Below, piece by piece: positions 17,817-28,803 of a stretch of 64,000 nucleotides of DNA; within the stretch, counting starts at the first letter, position 1; each line of letters opens with the position of its first letter. The translations under genes and the position numbers were made by a program. The notes beneath the pieces were generated by a model that ran no database searches, was not told the DNA's origin, and saw only the letters and a program-made list of their open reading frames with translations. Origin of the DNA: CAWDJT01 sp963828705 (GTDB lineage Bacteria; Desulfobacterota; Syntrophobacteria; Syntrophobacterales; Syntrophobacteraceae); assembly GCA_963828705.1 (NCBI GenBank), contig CAWHGA010000038.1, positions 124,001 through 188,000 on the forward strand. Direction: 5' to 3'.

Positions 17817-20292
17817 CTAGTGTTCACAGCCCGGGCATCCGCTGCCGCCGCCGTTGTCGTCCTTCTTGCCGCCGCCTTCGTCGTCCTTGCCGAAGGCCTT
17901 GACGATCTCGGCGATCGCTTTGAGACGATCATCCACCTTGCGGAACAGGGTGCCTTCGGGTAGGTGCCGTCGGCTTGCAGACTTCCGGCTTCCATGCCGG
18001 TCAGGATCTCGATGCCCTCTTCGATGGTGGAAATCGGGCAGATATGGAACTTGCCTTCTTTGACCGCATCGACGACTTCCTGTTTGAGCATCAGGTTGCG
18101 GACGTTCTTGGCCGGGATCATGACGCCCTGCTTGCCGGTAAGCCCTTTGTGCTTGCAGATGTCGAAAAACGCCTCGATCTTGTGGGTCACTCCGCCGATG
18201 GGCTGGATTTCGCCTTTCTGGCTGACCGAACCGGTCACGGCGATCCCCTGCTAGATGGGGACTTCGGCAATGGCGCTGAGCAGCACGTAGAGCTCGGTGC
18301 TGGAGGCGCTGTCGCCTTCCACCATGCCGTAGCTCTGTTCGAAGCAGAGGGAGGCGGTAAGCGATATGGGCTTGTTGTGGGCAAAGCGTTCCTTCAGGAA
18401 GCTGCTCAGGATCATCAGCCCCTTGGTGTGGATGTTGCCGCTCATCTTGGATTCCCGGTCGATGGAGACCATCCCTTCCCGCCCCACGGAGACGATCGCC
18501 GTGATGCGGTTGGGCTTGCCGAACTCGTGATCACCGGTCATGAGGACGGACAGCCCGTTCACCTGCCCCACCTTGTCGCCGTCGGTTTCGACCCAGAAGA
18601 TGTCTTTCTTGACCAGTTCCTTGATCCGTTCTTCGATCAGGTTGGATCGGTAGATGCGCTTCTTGATGGCGTCTCCACGTGCTTCGCTGCTGAATGAATT
18701 CGGCATTGTCGCAGACCGGCAAAGTAGTTGGCTTCCTTGAGAAGATCGCTGATGTCGCCCAGTTCCAGGCTCAGTTTGTCGCGGTCTTCGGTGAGTTCCA
18801 TGCTGTATTCGATGACCCTGGCCACACCGGTGCGATCGAGGTGACGGAGCTTGTTGTCCTTGCAGAAACGGCTCATCATCCGGGCGCATTCGATGATGGT
18901 CTCATCCTTGCGATCCATCTGGTCGTCCATGTGGGCCTTGACCTTGAACAGCTTCTGAAAACGGTCGTCATAGGTGTAGAGCAGCTGATAGATGTAGGGA
19001 TCGCCGGTCAGGACGATCTTGAGATCGAGCGGAATCGGTTCCGGCCGAATGGTGCGCGTGCTGAACAGGCCGTAAAGCTCTCCCAGGTCCTCGATCTTGA
19101 TTTCCTGGTCCCGCAGGGCCCGCTTCAGGGCTTCATAGGACAGGTACCATTTGAGCAGATCCAGGGCCTTCATCACCAGATAGCCGCCGTTGGCCTTGTG
19201 CAGAGCGCCGGGTTTGATCATGGTGAGGTCGGTGAACAAGCGCGCCGAACCAGGCCTGCCGTTCGATGGTCCCGAAAAGGTTGGGATAGGCCGGGTTGGA
19301 TTCGATCACCACCGGCGCGCCCTGGGTTTCGGAATTGTCGATGAGGACGTTGACGTCGTATTTGCGGAAAACGGCTTCCTTGGGCGGCACGGGAAAGGGC
19401 CCGGCTGCTGCTGCTGCGGCTTCCGGCTTCTTCTTGAAGTCGTCGATGTTTTCCAGAATATCTTCCTGGACCAATCTTCAGGTAATCCAAGCACCTGCTG
19501 TTCGTCCTGGTATTTCTCCACGTAGGCGTCCATGAGCTGGTCCACGACAAACAGGGCGATTTCGTTGTCCAGCTTGGCGTGCTTTTCCTTGAACTCGGCT
19601 TCCGCTTCGCGGATCTTCTTGATGGCGTCCTTCATCTTCTCGTGGAGCTCGTCGCTCTTTTCCCGCAGGTCCTTCTTCTCTTCATCGCTCGAGCTGGCTC
19701 AGGTCTTCCTGACTCATGGGCTCGCCCTCTTTGTTGGCCGGAATGATGACCATGCCCACCTGGGAGAACTGCAGGATGAACCCTTCTTCCTTGGCCTGAT
19801 CGGACAGCTCGTCGATGATCTCGCGTCGCAGGTGTTCGAAAGCCTGGTGGAGTTCGCTTTCCTTGGCACGGTAGTCGTCGCTGTCAAAGACTTCCGGGAT
19901 CTTGGCCTGAAGCGTGTTGATGAACTCCTCCATGTCCTTCTTGAACTCTTTGCCGCGTCCGGCCGAAAGCTGTGAGACTCTTGGGTTTGTCCGGTTCCTT
20001 GAAGTTGAAGACATAACACCAGTCGGGCGGAGTGGGCTCCTGCTTGGCCTGTTCTTCGAGAAAGGTTCGGGCAATGTAGGTCAGTCCGGCCTTGGATGGT
20101 CCGGCGATGAAGATGTTGTAACCCGGCTTCCTTCATCCCCATGCCGAACTTGATGGCGTCGATGGCCCGTTCCTGGCCGACCACACCGTCCTTCAGGGCT
20201 TCCAGGGATGCCGTGTTCTCAAAGGGAGACGATTCCGGATCAATGTGAGCACGCAATTCAATGACAGGTACTTCCGGAAATTGTTTGGGCAT
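17817..20292 (-). pseudogene. Lon-family ATP-dependent protease (AAA_32/LonB-like), heavily frameshifted and with one amber codon
   Basis: Pieces in all three minus-strand frames together make a complete Lon-like protease of about 820 residues. They begin MPKQFPEVPVIELRAHI with GGAGGA upstream, pass through a coiled middle domain (EEKKDLREKSDELHEKM) and NLFGTIERQAWFGAL with HKANGGYLVMKALDLLKW (AAA part), and reach the protease domain with catalytic serine in GDSASSTELY and lysine in QPIGGVTHKIEAFF. The tail is glycine-rich and ends with a CPGC motif. At least seven single-base breaks are needed (near 20112, 19975, 19690, 19480, 19240, 18720 and 17955). An in-frame TAG stands at about 18251. 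All expected motifs are present. Confidence 0.8.
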
Positions 20293-20396
20293 AGTCTTAT
20301 TCCTCCATCCACAAACCAGAATTGGATTCATCTGCGCGCCGCCCACTGCGTCGAGATGCTGCGGCCGGAGCACCGGCTGGTAGCAATCCCGTGAGT

Positions 20397-20670
20397 CTAT
20401 TCCTGGGCCTCGAGATCTGGGGCCGATGGCAGGTCGCTCGGCACCGAGCACATCCAGCTTGGCGCGTTGTTTCTTGCTGGCAGCGGCTGCCTGGAGCACA
20501 CTGCGAATGGCGTTGATGGTGTTGCCGTGTTTGCCGATGATTTTACCCAGATCATCGGGTGCCACCGGAAGCTCCAGAGCGACCGCATTATCTTTTTGGG
20601 TTTCAGCGAAAATGATTTCTTCCGGGTGATCCACCAGCGATTTCACCAGATATTCAACCAAATCTTTCAT
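20397..20670 (-). pseudogene. khpA: KhpA-like KH-domain RNA-binding protein, probable frameshift near the end
   Basis: KhpA is a small KH protein that works with KhpB/Jag in RNA binding. The sequence MKDLVEYLVKSLVDHPEEIIF and the KH core LGKIIGKHGNTINAIRSVL (GxxG loop GKHG) are clear. GGAGG stands before the ATG. In the opening frame the reading runs on far beyond the normal length of 75-90 residues. A shift near 20438 brings the frame that ends DLEAQE and a stop at 20397, about 90 residues, so that end is preferred. Confidence 0.75.
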
Positions 20671-20710
20671 ATTACAACCTCCATGAAACTAGATTTGTGT
20701 CTGTCAGGTT

Positions 20711-21027
20711 CTAGTTCAGGTCACCGACCCGGCAGCTTGTCAGGACCGAACGCACCTTCTCTGACGGGCTGGCCAGCTGTCCCGGCGGTCATCCACCTTG
20801 ATCTGGGTGAGCACCCGCGCACCTCGCCCGAGGCGAAACAGCTTTCATGCATGCGCCGCAAGCACCGGCCAGATGTCATCCAGATCACCGGTGATGATGG
20901 TGCCCATGGCCGTCAGTTCATACTGGAGCCGGCTTTGCTGCAGCACCGCCACGGCCCTCGCCACGTAGGGGCTGAGGCTCGTCGTGGGGAGACCGATGGG
21001 AACAATGCTTATTTCCACAATGGCCAT
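20711..21027 (-). pseudogene. MTH1187/YkoF-type thiamine-binding protein, frameshifted
   Basis: The start MAIVEISIVPIGLPTTSLSPYV and the strand YELTAMGTIITGD are those of the MTH1187 family of small thiamine-binding proteins. After LDDIWPVL the frame breaks near 20852; the continuation RRMHESCFASG, then VLTQIKVDDRRDS and SEKVRSVLTSC, follows in other frames and ends at 20711. Three single-base breaks in about 100 codons are needed. The ATG at 21027 follows the end of the isomerase gene closely. Confidence 0.75.
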
Positions 21028-21812
21028 GGTTCGACTCCTCGCCGAGCAGTCCGACCCGTTCCAGGACCTCGGTAAGCGCTCGGAGGCTCTCGAAGAGGTG
21101 CGGTTCCTGGTGTGGTTCCAAAGTGAGCAGCGGTGTCTGGTCGCGTTCCTTGATATAGCGGAACAGCGAGTCAAAGTCGATGGTTCCCTGTCCTACCGGC
21201 AGATGTGAATCGCCGCTGCCGTTATTGTCGTGGACATGGATTTCCCGCAGATGGTCGCCAAGGGACTGCAGCCACTCCATCAGGGGCGTCCGGGAAAAGC
21301 TGTGCTGGTGGCCCACATCCAGGCAGAACCCGAAGTAGGAGGAAGGAAGCCGGGCAAACAGCCCCTGATGCAGCTGCGGCCCAAGCTCCCAGACGTTTTC
21401 CAGCAATAACGGCACTTCCATCATTTCCGCCCGTTCCAGCAGAGGTTCCCAGGTGGCCAGGCTGACTTCGAGAAAGTGGCGCCAGTCATCGTGGTGCCGC
21501 GGATCGTAGCCGGTGTGGCAGACCACCTGCACCGGATCGAAGATCGTCACCAAGTCAAAAAACTGCTGCAGCCGCAGCGCGCGTCACCTGACGGATGAGC
21601 GGGTCGGGGCTGCCGGCGCACAGGTCCCAGAAGGGGCCATGCAGAGACAGGCGAATGCCCCTCTTGCGTAGCTTCGTCGCCATAAGCCTGGCTTCGTTCC
21701 GGGACAGGACGTCCAGATCCTTACCACCCAGACCGATTTCGAGATGGAAACCATGCTCCAGGACCATATCCAGATGCTTCGGGAGATGTTGCCAGGGCAT
21801 ATTGATGTGCAC
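21028..21812 (-). pseudogene. Sugar phosphate isomerase/epimerase (xylose-isomerase-like TIM barrel), one frameshift
   Basis: AP endonuclease 2-type TIM-barrel fold: HINMPWQHLPKHLDMVLEHGFHLEIGL, IRLSLHGPFWDL, VVCHTGYD, PLLLENVWE, FGFCLDVGH (metal-binding Asp-His), LREIHVHDNNG and LLTLEPH. The break lies near 21575-21585, where one surplus base in a GCGCGCTGCGG stretch must be removed to read VTRALRLQQFFDLVTIFDP. The GTG at 21812 with AGGTGA upstream gives the usual N-terminus; an ATG at 21869 is the alternative. The stop is unclear because the frame runs into the next gene, so the end is placed at that gene's start. The substrate is unknown. Confidence 0.72.
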
Positions 21813-22143
21813 CTGTTGGATCACCTGGTGCAGCTGTGGATGGTGGTCGTGTTCCATGACGAAATACATCCATGAACCGGCTGAATTATTGCGATGTCGT
21901 CAACAACGGTGGCGTGATCGCGAGGCTTTCGGCCCCGCACCGCACCCAGCGGAGGTGCTGGTCGCCTCCCGCGATTCGGTACAAAGCCTGACCAGAGCTA
22001 CAATACTAAAGGATGCCCTCACTAAAATCTACCCTTTAGTGTTCGAACATGTTAAGCACAATGGCCTGACCCCCGGTGGCTGTGAGATGCAACGCTTGCC
22101 GTCGCAGTTGACCGGTGGATGCCACCGAAGGAGAACCCAACGC

Positions 22144-22476
22144 ATGAAGCAATACGTTATCGACGAACTGCGCGAACCCGATTTCTACCGCCTCAAAGAA
22201 CACCTCGAACAGAACCTCGAATCCACCGCGATGGACGGCATCTATTGGGTGGACCTGCCGGTGTCGTTGTACACCGAGATGCAAGACCAGCACGCCACTT
22301 GCCAGCCTTACTACTTCGCCATTCATCTGGATTTCTGGCAGGTCAGCTTCGAATTGCTCATTCGCAGCCGCCCGACGCTCCATTGCCCATGCATAGCGAT
22401 TGCCGATGCGCGACAGCGGGAGTACATCCTACAGTACGCGGATCGCTTGCTGGAAGGCCTCGATATCCAGGCATGA
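22144..22476 (+). CDS. Small conserved-type hypothetical protein
   Basis: A 110-residue soluble protein starting MKQYVIDELREPDFYRLKEHL with a GGAG site upstream. It has the segments GIYWVDLPVSLYTEMQDQH and PYYFAIHLDFWQVSFELLIRSR, a C-x-C near the end (HCPCIAIADARQREYI) and no signal peptide. It lies 61 bases before the acyltransferase gene and reads with it. I recognise the pattern as a recurrent deltaproteobacterial hypothetical but know no function. Confidence 0.7.
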   Translation: MKQYVIDELREPDFYRLKEHLEQNLESTAMDGIYWVDLPVSLYTEMQDQHATCQPYYFAIHLDFWQVSFELLIRSRPTLHCPCIAIADARQREYILQYADRLLEGLDIQA

Positions 22477-22537
22477 GCCGGGGTCATCCCTCACGTCTTC
22501 GCGCCCTCACGCCCTCATGTATTTCGGAGATGCCAAG

Positions 22538-23467
22538 ATGCTGCTGCGACCCTTCTGGGTTCACACTCGTGCGACCTTGGTGCTGATGCTCCACACCGTC
22601 AACACAGTGGTATGGGCGATCCCGCTCCTTTGCACCGCGGTTTTCAAGCTGCTGGTTCCCTTCAGCGGTTGGCGGCGCCTTACTGACCGGGTCCTGCATC
22701 GCTTCGCCAACAATTGGGTGTGGTGCAACAATGTTTTCATGGGCCTGTCGCGAAAGACGCGGTGGGACGTGCGAGGGCTGGATTCGCTGCCGCCCAATCA
22801 ATGGTATCTGATTTTGTCCAATCACCAGTCCTGGCTGGATATCCTGGTATTGCAGCGGGTTTTTTATCGGCGGATTCCCTTTCTCAAGTTCTTCATCAAG
22901 AAGGAGCTCATCTGGATGCCCGTTCTGGGGCTGGCTTGGTGGGCGCTGGACTACCCCTTCATGAAGCGGTATTCGAAAGCCTACCTGGAAAAGCATCCGC
23001 ATCTCAAAGGCAAAGATCTGGAAATCACCCGCAAGGCCTGTGACAAATTCAAACAGATTCCGGTCTCTATTATCAATTTTGTCGAAGGGACCCGCTTCAC
23101 CGTCGCCAAGCAGCGCCACCAGGGATCGCCTTTCGGGCACCTGCTGAAACCAAGAGCCGGCGGTATCGCTCTGGTGCTGGCGACCATGGGAGATCAGCTC
23201 CACCGTGTGCTCAACGTCACCATCGCCTATCCGCAGGGCACCAAAAGCTTCTGGGCGTTTCTTTGCGGCAAGGTGGGCGAGATCAGAGTGCAGGTTGAAG
23301 CCCTGCCGGTCACCAAGGATCTGCTGGGGGATTACTTTCATGACTTGGAATTTCGTGAGCGTTTTCAAGAATGGGTCAACCTTCTGTGGGTGGAAAAGGA
23401 CCAGCGTCTGGAAACCCTGCTCGACCCCTCCCGCGCCTTGCCCGAGACCCTGGCACCACAAAGATAG
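22538..23467 (+). CDS. Membrane 1-acylglycerol-3-phosphate-type acyltransferase (YihG/LCLAT1-like)
   Basis: PlsC-superfamily acyltransferase. The HX4D motif is in SNHQSWLDIL and the second substrate motif is NFVEGTRF, with KKELIWMPVLGLAWWALDYPFMKR between them, as in the YihG/LCLAT1 branch. A hydrophobic segment near the start (about residues 10-40) anchors it in the inner membrane. The ATG at 22538 has GGAG eight bases upstream; a longer reading from 22517 is possible. The product would transfer an acyl chain onto a lysophospholipid. Intact, about 309 residues. Confidence 0.9.
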   Translation: MLLRPFWVHTRATLVLMLHTVNTVVWAIPLLCTAVFKLLVPFSGWRRLTDRVLHRFANNWVWCNNVFMGLSRKTRWDVRGLDSLPPNQWYLILSNHQSWLDILVLQRVFYRRIPFLKFFIKKELIWMPVLGLAWWALDYPFMKRYSKAYLEKHPHLKGKDLEITRKACDKFKQIPVSIINFVEGTRFTVAKQRHQGSPFGHLLKPRAGGIALVLATMGDQLHRVLNVTIAYPQGTKSFWAFLCGKVGEIRVQVEALPVTKDLLGDYFHDLEFRERFQEWVNLLWVEKDQRLETLLDPSRALPETLAPQR

Positions 23468-23524
23468 TCAGTTACTATCATACCGTTTTAGGACGAAGGT
23501 TTTTCTGTAGCCTCAACAGAACCG

Positions 23525-24363
23525 TTAAACCCCATTCGTCAATGTCTTCACGTATTCGCCAGTTTGTCTCAAGAGTTGTTGGTATCGCTGAATGGTCGCC
23601 AGGTTGCCGAGAAACTGGTGGGATTCCAAGTCCTTGAGGAGATCCTGAGTGGGGTAGGGGAGTCGCAAGAGGGTGATGGTCTGGGCTTCGCTGTCATAGA
23701 GCGCGCTGTTGACGACTGGTACCTGGTCACGGTAGGGACCACCGACGCTACCGGCCTTGATCCAGTAACGGGTGTGCGGCTCGGAGTTGTACGGTCAGGG
23801 ATCCGGCGGAGGCCGGGCGATGAACCCGGACCGGCGCTCCATTATCCGGGAGTTCAAAAACTGCCGGTAGATGATCGTGGCCGCTGAAGATCAGGCGTTT
23901 GGGGTAGTGTCGCCAGACGTCCAGAGTTTGCTGCAGTGCCGTTTCGTCCAGATAGGAGAAGCACTCGATGCTGGGTGCCTGTCCAGGAGCGGGCAGGTCG
24001 AACGGACTGTGATGAACAACGGTGAAATCCGCCCCCTCCATGCCTAGGGGGAGAGCGCGTAGATAGTCCATCGCACCCGGATAGGTCGATAATAATCCGG
24101 CATTGTAAGCGGTCGCCTGCATGCGGTCCAGCTGTGCAGGATCGTCGGTAATAAGGCCGGCCACCAGCAAGTCATGATTGCCGGCCACGGTGGGGATGTC
24201 CAGGGCGCGCATGCGGCGCAATGTCCGGTCCCCGAACGGCAGCCAGCCCACCACGTCCCCCAGACAATACGCGTGGTCGGGATTAACTTGGTCCAGGTTG
24301 AGTCAGCACGCGTTCCAGCGCGAAATTGTTCCCATGAATATCACCGAAGAAATAGTAACGCAT
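23525..24363 (-). pseudogene. Calcineurin-like metallophosphoesterase (YfcE/MJ0936-like), two frameshifts
   Basis: The metal-binding motifs are present in order: MRYYFFGDIHGNNFALE (GDxHGN), YCLGDVVG, TVAGNHD (GNHD) and FSGHDH. The first and second lie in different frames, split at about 24295 by one surplus C. A further change at about 23790 is needed to read GSVGGPYRDQ and the tail to the stop at 23525. The repaired protein is about 279 residues. It lies downstream of comEC on the same strand; substrate unknown. Confidence 0.8.
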
Positions 24364-24737
24364 AACCCGGGGCCTCCAGCTGTTTGGTCTGTTGCAAAAC
24401 AACAATTCAATGTCACCACCAGCACAGAGAGGGCCATGGTTCCTCAGAGTCTCGCCTGCGGTACATGGCTTCAACTTAGCACAAGTGATCAAAGTTTTGT
24501 GGCCAATCCCAAGGGTGCCCGTAGGGCAGGAGGACCGGAAGAACGAGCAAGTTATGACGGTGCCTCTTGTCCTTCGGACCCGGGCAACGAGTTGCCTGGG
24601 CCAGCCAAGTTCACAAGGTGTCTGGATGGCTGGAATGTTCCTTAGGCTGGCGCCCGTGTGCTGTTGTGGAGCAGGATTAGGGGTTTTTGCGGAATTGCCC
24701 CAGGTGCCCTGGCGAAAAGGTTTTTGCCTGAAGGCCC

Positions 24738-27362
24738 TTATCGAAAGGCCCCGTTGGTTCCGGCAGGAAATGCAAAACGCCACGAATGACCATCGGAGAC
24801 GGCCCAGACAGCACCCTCGCTGATCGGTCCGATGAAGCTGCGTGCCGCGATCCCGAAGCCTTTGCAACACGGTTTCATGGGGAAAACCAAACCAGTTGCC
24901 GTATCCGCAAGAGAAAACCACCGCCTCCGGTTTCAGGGAATCCAGCAGAGCCTCGCCGCTGGAATGCTGACTTCCGTGATGGGGTGCCGCCAGCAGCACC
25001 CTGCCGGGCCGGCGAAGCTCGTTGGCCAGTATTCCTTCCACGGTCTGGTCGATATCCCCAGGAAGCAGCACGCGGGTGTCCCCGTGCATGGCCTCGATCA
25101 CGAGCGACACATTGTTGAGGTTGTTCCGGTCCCATCGTGATTGCAGGTAGTCGAGTGACGGATGACGAATACGGACATCACGAGTCGCCATGGCGGGGGT
25201 ATGCTGGAGTTGCTCCAGGCTCTTGTGGGGGATACCTCGGTTCGCCGCGATGGCTGCCAAGTCAGTCGCGGCCGATGCCTTTGAGCTGTCCCGGATGCCG
25301 CTCTCCCAGAAACTCCCGACCCGAAAATGCGACAGGATGAACCGCAAACCATTGCCGTGATCCGGGTGGTCGTGGGACAGCACCACCGTATCGAGCTTGT
25401 CGATGCCGAGATACCAAAGGAGCGGCGCCAGGACGTTGCGGCCGACATCGAAGGCATCGTCGTGAAAGCCGCCACCGTCGACCAGCATGTTGGTGCCGTC
25501 AGGATAGCCAAGAAGCGTCGAGCTGCCCTGGGCGACATCGACAAACAGGACCTGAAGATGACCAGCCGCCTGATTTCGGCGCCACTCAGCCCGCAGTTGC
25601 TCACGCTTTTCCTGCAGTCCCCAGGGCGACCCCCAGGTGCCCAGGCAGGCAATCAGCGCCATCCCGGCCAGCACCATCCCCCTGGTCCGCCAGCGCCAAG
25701 TACTTAGCATGGTTCCCAAAACACCATAGAACATGACCAGTGAAACAATCCCTGCATCTCCCACCCAGTGATACGCCCAGGAACGCTGACTGAAGAACTC
25801 GATGAGGTACTCAGCTGAAATTGACCGTCCAGCCCCCAGGCACGAGCACCAAGTTAGCGAGTGTTTGGTTGACGGCAAACAGGGCCAGACTCATCAGACC
25901 CAGCGGCAGCACCAAAAAACCGGCCAAAGGGACCACGATGGTGTTGGCCAGAAAGCCAACCAGGGAAATTCCGTGAAAGTGATAGATCACCAGCGGCAAC
26001 ACCATGACGTTAACTGCCAGGGAAACCCAGAAGGCATCGGCAAAGGGTGCCGCAAATCGATAGATCCAGGGGCCGTCACTCGGGGTTCGATCTTGGGAAG
26101 GCGACCGCGAGGAACAATTTAGAACTCTGCCATGCCGCAAGTCGCAGCCATGATCGGAGCTTGGAGAGGCGCGGGTACACCAGGAAAATGCCGGCGATGG
26201 CCGCAAACGAAAGCTGGAAGGAGGCTGTCCACAGGGCATGGGGTTCCGAGTACCAGGATGAGTAGTGCTGCCAGACTCAACGCTGAGGCGAAATCGGTCG
26301 GGCGCCCCCAGGCGATGCCGGCGAAAAACAGGGTCAGCATGATGGCCGAACGCCAGGCGGGCAACGAGAATCCTCCTACGGCGGCATATAACAGGGCCAG
26401 CAGCACTGCCCCCCACAGGGCCAGCCGTTGATCTCCCCAGCGTTCCAGCCATGTGGGTCGGAGCCGAACCAGATGGCGCAACAGCCAAAAGGCAGCCATG
26501 GCCACCATGCCCAGATGCTGGCCAGAGATGGACAGAATATGGGTCACGCCGGCTCGATTCCAATGTTCCTGGACGTCTCGCGGCACCTGGTTCTGGAAAC
26601 CCAACAGCAGGGCAGCATAAATGGCGGCAGTATCGGCTGGCAACCGGGTTTTCAACCACTGTAAGGCGTCCAGACGAAAGCGGTCCAGGGCCGCCGTCAA
26701 GGCAATACCGTGATGATGAGTACGGTGATGCGAAGACGACACTGATGAGACCGGGATCAGGGTGCGATCATCCGGAAGGAAGGCGCTGGCGAAGAACCCT
26801 CGTTCTGCCTGAGCCCTTTCGTAGTCGTAACCGCCCGGATTGTGGAAGCCATGGATTCGCTTCAACTGCAGACGGGCCAGGAGCATCTGGCCGGGAAGCC
26901 AAAGCTGGCGGCAATCCCGCACCGTGAGAACCACTCCGGTGTCAAGCGGCACACTGCTCTTCCTGCCAATAGGCGCGAAGCAGGTGAAGTGGCAGTCGGG
27001 TCTTGTTCGGTTGAGGGTCCGGCGATGCCGCCACTTCCGCCAGAAACAACGTCGGTGATTTGCCCAAATATGGTTCCAGGGAGGAGATGGTATCGGCCGG
27101 CGGGGTGGCCACCCGATAAGCCAGATAGGCCTAGGGTGAAGAACAGCAACAAAGACAAGATGGGCCAGCGCCGTGGGGTTGTGCTCAACAGGGAGATCCC
27201 GTGAGCTGCCAGCAGCGCAACCGCAACCATGGCAAGCCAGGGGAGGAGTCCATCGGTGGGGGGCCATGGCCGTAAGCGCTCTAACACTAACGCCAGAACG
27301 AATGCCGCGGTCAGCGCCAGCACCGGTCGTGGCCAGGTTTGCTCCGATGGTTCGCTTGACAT
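24738..27362 (-). pseudogene. comEC: ComEC/Rec2-type DNA-uptake channel protein, several frameshifts
   Basis: ComEC moves single-stranded DNA through the inner membrane. The N-terminal domain (VLALTAAFVLALVLERLRPW), the OB-like part (VLTVRDCRQLWLPGQML, HNPGGYDYERAQAERG), the competence core (THILSISGQHLGMVAMAAF, GGFSLPAWRSAIM), a membrane block and the metallo-beta-lactamase-like domain (FVDVAQGSSTLLGYPDG, LSHDHPDHGNGL, LLAAPHHGSQHSSGEALL) are all recognisable but spread over three frames. Breaks lie near 27000, 26225, 26060, 25805 and 24815. The end at 24738 is the frame that gives AVWAVSDGHSWRF. Repaired length is about 870 residues. Start ATG 27362. Confidence 0.8.
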
Positions 27363-27506
27363 CCTATGCCGTTGATCCTCAGGGGGGTGGAAGAACGCCA
27401 GCGACCTTGTCCTGCGCCAAAAGTTATGACCCCCCTGGCGGGCCAAAGGCGCCCCACAGGCGTGAAACCTGCAGCGATTCATTAAGAGCGTAGTGTCTGG
27501 TTGCGG

Positions 27507-28757
27507 CTATTCGCGCATCCTCCAAATGCGTGCGCCCACCGCCGCCAGTTTGGTTTCGATGGCTTCGTAACCGCGATCCAGGTGATAAACTCGACTGATC
27601 TCGGTACTGCCTTCTGCGGCCAAGCCGGCCAACACGAGGGAGGCGGAAGCGCGCAGATCGGTGGCCATCACCGGTGCTCCGGAAAGCTTCTTGACCCCCC
27701 GAACCACGGCATTGCGATCGGCGACTTCGATATCGGCCCCCACGCGCCGGAGTTCACTGACGTGCATGAAGCGCTTCTCGAAAATCTGTTCGGTAATGAG
27801 ACTGACACCGTCGCCCAAGGCCATCAGGGCCATAAACTGGGCCTGCATGTCGGTGGCAAAACCGGGATAAGGCCAGGTTTTCACGTCCACGCTGTGGATC
27901 TTCTCCGGGCCCCAGACTTCGAGGGCCTGGTCTTGGGTTTCAATGCGAAGCCCGGCCAGGCGAAGCTTGTGGGTGATGGCCTCGACATGCGCAGGGCAGC
28001 AATGAGTCAGGCGCAGATGGCCACCGGTGATGCCGGCCGCAGTCATATAGGTGCCCAGTTCGATCCGGTCGGGAATCACCTCATGGCTGGCCGGAACCAG
28101 TTCCGTCACCCCTTCAACGATGATTTCTTCGGACCCCTCGCCCCGGATGCGCGCCCCCATCTTGCGCAGGTAATCCGCCAGGTCCACCACTTCGGGTTCG
28201 CGGGCAGCGTTCTTCAAAACAGTAACGCCGTCGGCCAGACTGGCAGCCATGAGCAGGTTTTCCGTGCCGGTCACGGTGATCTGGTCGAAGGTGATGGTGC
28301 AGCCGCGGAGTCTGTCGGCATTGGCCACCACATAGCCGTGTTCCAGGGAGATGTTGGCGCCCATGAGTGCCAGGGCCTGGAGGTGGAGGTTGATGGGACG
28401 GGCGCCGATGGCGCATCCGCCCGGAAGAGATACGCGCGCCTGGTGGTGGCGGGCCAGCAGCGGACCCAACACCAGCACAGCGGCGCGCATGGTTTTGACC
28501 AGTTCGTAAGGGGCCTCCAGACGATCGATCCGGGAGGTGTCGATGGTTAGATCCTGCCCATGTTCGCAGCGCGCCCCCATGTGATTGAGAAGATTTTGCA
28601 TAGTGCGAATGTCGCGCAACCGCGGAACGTTGGTGAACTCATGGCGCCCATTGGCCAAAAGAGAGGCCGCCATCAAGGGCAGGGCCGAGTTCTTGGCCCC
28701 GCTGATGCGGACTTCGCCCTCCAACCGAACGCCTCCTTCAATGATAAGCTTGTCCAT
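27507..28757 (-). CDS. murA: UDP-N-acetylglucosamine 1-carboxyvinyltransferase MurA
   Basis: MurA starts peptidoglycan synthesis by adding enolpyruvate to UDP-GlcNAc in the cytoplasm. The sequence has the GAKNSALP loop at 20-27 (K22, N23) and the catalytic cysteine at C115 in LPGGCAIGARP, the fosfomycin target. Also present are the closing motifs DLRASASLVLAGL and ISRVYHLDRGYE. It is 416 residues and intact. It lies 46 bases downstream of prmC, in the order prfA-prmC-murA common in this phylum. Confidence 0.97.
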   Translation of the reverse strand: MDKLIIEGGVRLEGEVRISGAKNSALPLMAASLLANGRHEFTNVPRLRDIRTMQNLLNHMGARCEHGQDLTIDTSRIDRLEAPYELVKTMRAAVLVLGPLLARHHQARVSLPGGCAIGARPINLHLQALALMGANISLEHGYVVANADRLRGCTITFDQITVTGTENLLMAASLADGVTVLKNAAREPEVVDLADYLRKMGARIRGEGSEEIIVEGVTELVPASHEVIPDRIELGTYMTAAGITGGHLRLTHCCPAHVEAITHKLRLAGLRIETQDQALEVWGPEKIHSVDVKTWPYPGFATDMQAQFMALMALGDGVSLITEQIFEKRFMHVSELRRVGADIEVADRNAVVRGVKKLSGAPVMATDLRASASLVLAGLAAEGSTEISRVYHLDRGYEAIETKLAAVGARIWRMRE

Positions 28758-28803
28758 GAAAACCTTTCAAACCTGTGAGTATGCGGCCGATTCCGGTCGG
28801 CGG

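Noticed and set aside
24363..24738. Apparent fusion of ComEC with the phosphoesterase start in one minus-strand frame
   Set aside because: The continuity is an accident of the frameshift near 24815; after correction comEC stops at 24738 and the phosphoesterase starts at 24363.
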